Shown piece by piece: positions 5,294 to 6,747 of a stretch of DNA of 6,747 bases. Position numbers and translations under genes: made by a program. The DNA is taken from positions 1 through 6,747 of the forward strand of contig DBTI01000071.1 of NCBI GenBank assembly GCA_002306975.1, given 5' to 3'. This DNA is from Ruminococcaceae bacterium UBA1320. GTDB lineage: Bacteria > Bacillota > Clostridia > Oscillospirales > Ethanoligenentaceae. The notes below the pieces were generated by a model. The model was not told the origin of the DNA and made no database searches. It was given only the letters and a program-made list of their open reading frames with translations. Position 1 is the first letter of the stretch; every line of letters starts with the position of its first letter.

Positions 5294-5953
5294 ATGGGTG
5301 GCATACAGTTTTTGATTGACTTATTTCTTCACCTTGACAAGTATCTTCCCGATTTCATGCGCAGTTACGGAACGCCTGTTTATGTCATGCTTTTTCTTGT
5401 GCTCTTTTGTGAGACAGGTCTTGTCGTCACGCCGTTTTTGCCGGGCGATTCGCTGATTTTCGCAGCCGGAACGCTCGCTGCCACGGGGATCATGAGCTGG
5501 TGGTCGTTGCCGTTATTTATTTTCGCAGCAATCACCGGAAACATGTTAAACTACCAAATCGGACATTTTTTCAGTGAAAAGGTAAAACAGCGTCAAAAAA
5601 TGCGCTTTATCAAACAGGACTACCTTGACCGCACTCAAAAGTTTTTTGATAAGCACGGCGGAATAACGATAATTGTAACCCGCTTCATGCCAATTCTTCG
5701 CACCTTCTCGCCGTTTGTCGCCGGCGTAGGCGAGATGCCTTACAGAAAGTTTCTTCTTTACAACGCAATTGGCGGAACTTCATGGGCAACGGCGTTTTTC
5801 CTAATCGGGTTTTTGTTCGGCAAAACAACGTTTGTTAAAACCCATTTCAGTGTCATTGTAATCGCAATTGTATTTATTTCGCTCGTTCCCGCTGTCGTAG
5901 CCTTTGTAAAAGGCAGATCATCGGGGAAAGGGAAAGCCGCCGCCCGCGATTGA
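5294..5953 (+). CDS. DedA-family (VTT/SNARE-associated domain) membrane protein
   Basis: Integral membrane protein of 219 residues, the usual length for DedA proteins. Members act in envelope homeostasis, and some are undecaprenyl-phosphate or phospholipid flippases coupled to proton or ion gradients. Signatures are ETG (40-42), FLPGDSLIFAAG (48-59), GNMLNYQIG (82-90), FFDKHGG (117-123), then RFMPILRTFSPFVAGVGEMP (130-149) and NAIGGTSWA (157-165). E40, D52, R130 and R136 correspond to residues reported as essential in E. coli YqjA. GN replaces the commoner GD at 82-83. The C-terminal tail is basic (KGRSSGKGK). The ATG at 5294 has TAGGAG seven bases upstream; the in-frame ATG at 5237 lies inside the -10 box and is rejected. 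The gene is monocistronic, with its own promoter and terminator. The substrate cannot be read from sequence. Confidence 0.93.
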   Translation: MGGIQFLIDLFLHLDKYLPDFMRSYGTPVYVMLFLVLFCETGLVVTPFLPGDSLIFAAGTLAATGIMSWWSLPLFIFAAITGNMLNYQIGHFFSEKVKQRQKMRFIKQDYLDRTQKFFDKHGGITIIVTRFMPILRTFSPFVAGVGEMPYRKFLLYNAIGGTSWATAFFLIGFLFGKTTFVKTHFSVIVIAIVFISLVPAVVAFVKGRSSGKGKAAARD

Positions 5954-5967
5954 AACTCTACTATGAA

Positions 5968-5998
5968 ACTCCTCCGCCCACGCGGAGGAGTAATTTTT
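5968..5998 (+). terminator. Intrinsic terminator after the dedA-family gene
   Basis: ACTCCTCCGC (5968-5977) pairs perfectly with GCGGAGGAGT (5982-5991) around the 4-nt loop CCAC, followed by AATTTTTA. It lies 14 nt after the stop codon. Read on the minus strand, only TTT follows the stem, so it could act weakly on transcripts from the convergent methyltransferase gene, which shows no clear terminator of its own. Confidence 0.92.
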
Positions 5999-6082
5999 AT
6001 GCTTTAAATGGGTAAACAATCGTAGCATATTGATAGAAACCGAATAGAATTTCTACCGTGAACTTGCCTCCAGCGCAGCCGG

Positions 6083-6747
6083 TCAGTTTATTTGCAAAGC
6101 AAGATATTTTAGGTATAGGGATTCATCGGCGTTAACTGCCACCGGGTGGTCTTTCGACTGATAGCGGATTTCGCAGATGCGGACGTTTCGGCGCGAATCG
6201 ACCGCCGCGTCCTGAAGCATTTTCATAAACAGATCGGGCGTCATGAAATGCGAGCACGAGCAGGTTATGAGAAACCCACCCGGACGCACAAGCTTCATGC
6301 CGCGCAGGTTTATTTCTTTATAGCCGCGGTATGCGCCGGAAAGCGCTGATTTTGTCTTGCAAAAGGCGGGTGGGTCAAGGATTACCGTGTCAAACATGCG
6401 GCCCTGCATCTGATATTCATTGAGCAGGTCGAAAACGTTCGCTTCTTTTGCCGTGATATTTTCAAAACCGTTGAGGGCGGCGTTTTTTTCAACAATCTCG
6501 AGCGCGGTTTTTGAAACGTCAACCGCTTCTACCTCTGCCGCGCCGAATTTTGCCGCATGAAGGGCAAAGCCGCCGGTGTGGCAAAAACAGTCGAGTACCT
6601 GTCCGCCTTTTACAAATGGGGCGATGGCGGCGCGATTTTCGCGCTGGTCGAGAAAATACCCGGTTTTTTGCCCGTTTTCTATATCCACGAGCAGTCTTAT
6701 GCCGTTTTCTTCAATTTCAACAACCCCGGGACTGGTGCCGAAAAGCG
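6083..6747 (-). CDS. RlmI-like class I SAM-dependent rRNA methyltransferase, C-terminal part (gene starts past the right edge)
   Basis: The frame is open from the right edge to the TGA at 6083-6085, showing 220 codons. The family (RlmI/YccW, COG1092-type) methylates a cytosine of 23S rRNA in E. coli; specificity here is inferred. The visible part begins SPGVVEIEENGIRLLVDIEN and continues into GQKTGYFLDQRENR. Counting from the Val of VDIENG as 1, SAM motif I is VLDCFCHTGGFALHAA (31-46) and the acidic motif is VEAVDVS (53-59). Motif IV is ILDPPAFCKTKSAL (103-116), and RPGGFLITCSCSHFM (135-149) holds candidate catalytic cysteines. The end DHPVAVNADESLYLKYLALQ is typical of the family. The N-terminal PUA domain would lie outside the window. 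The GTG at 6688 is an internal Val codon, not a start, because family sequence continues upstream of it. It is convergent with the dedA-family gene. Confidence 0.93.
   Translation of the reverse strand, partial: LFGTSPGVVEIEENGIRLLVDIENGQKTGYFLDQRENRAAIAPFVKGGQVLDCFCHTGGFALHAAKFGAAEVEAVDVSKTALEIVEKNAALNGFENITAKEANVFDLLNEYQMQGRMFDTVILDPPAFCKTKSALSGAYRGYKEINLRGMKLVRPGGFLITCSCSHFMTPDLFMKMLQDAAVDSRRNVRICEIRYQSKDHPVAVNADESLYLKYLALQIN

Noticed and set aside
6034..6055. TAGAAA...TTTCTA inverted repeat as a terminator for the methyltransferase gene
   Set aside because: The stem is only 6 AT-rich pairs with a 10-nt loop and no T-run follows on the minus strand.
6083..6688. Methyltransferase starting at GTG 6688 as a complete 201-residue protein
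   Set aside because: Conserved family sequence continues in frame to the window edge, so the GTG is an internal Val codon.
1..6747. CRISPR array, tRNA, rRNA, transposase or phage genes
   Set aside because: No regularly spaced direct repeats, no RNA gene signature and no transposase or phage protein motif were seen on either strand.

Overview
The window looks like chromosomal core-type DNA from a spore-former-related Firmicute, probably class Clostridia and possibly Oscillospiraceae/Ruminococcaceae. The evidence is the clostridial type of AlaRS N-terminus (MEWTGLNELRE start, CxCxxC followed by IRTPDIERVGKTARHGT), a SpoVB/YtgP-type flippase, strong purine-rich ribosome binding sites, sigma-A-like TTGAAT/TATAAT promoters and U-tailed intrinsic terminators. 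The taxon is an inference from protein style; no phage, plasmid, transposase, CRISPR, rRNA or tRNA gene is visible.

Layout, left to right. 1-901 (minus) is the first 300 codons of alaS, which runs off the left edge. 902-1343 is a long non-coding stretch holding the alaS promoter, a 49-nt leader hairpin and two copies of a 31-nt hairpin-forming repeat. 1344-2963 (minus) is a class B penicillin-binding protein. 2964-3360 is a non-coding stretch with the flippase terminator, a likely promoter for the PBP gene and two related palindromic elements. 3361-5028 (minus) is a MurJ/SpoVB/YtgP-type polysaccharide or lipid II flippase. 5029-5293 is a divergent promoter region. 5294-5953 (plus) is a DedA-family membrane protein ending in a textbook terminator. 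6083 to the right edge (minus) is the C-terminal part of an RlmI-like rRNA methyltransferase, convergent with dedA.

The three middle genes share an envelope theme. DedA proteins include undecaprenyl-phosphate recycling flippases, MurJ/YtgP-type proteins move lipid-linked cell-wall precursor outward, and class B PBPs cross-link the polymer. They are not one operon: each has its own promoter-like sequence and the flippase and PBP genes are separated by a terminator. alaS and the methyltransferase are translation genes at the edges.

I did not find a convincing new multi-gene system. The most unusual material is in the intergenic DNA: concentric palindromes around the terminator at 3257-3291, a related element at 3059-3125, and the repeat pair at 1226-1325 whose differences include a compensatory base-pair change. 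The PBP also has two departures from the usual motifs around its active site.
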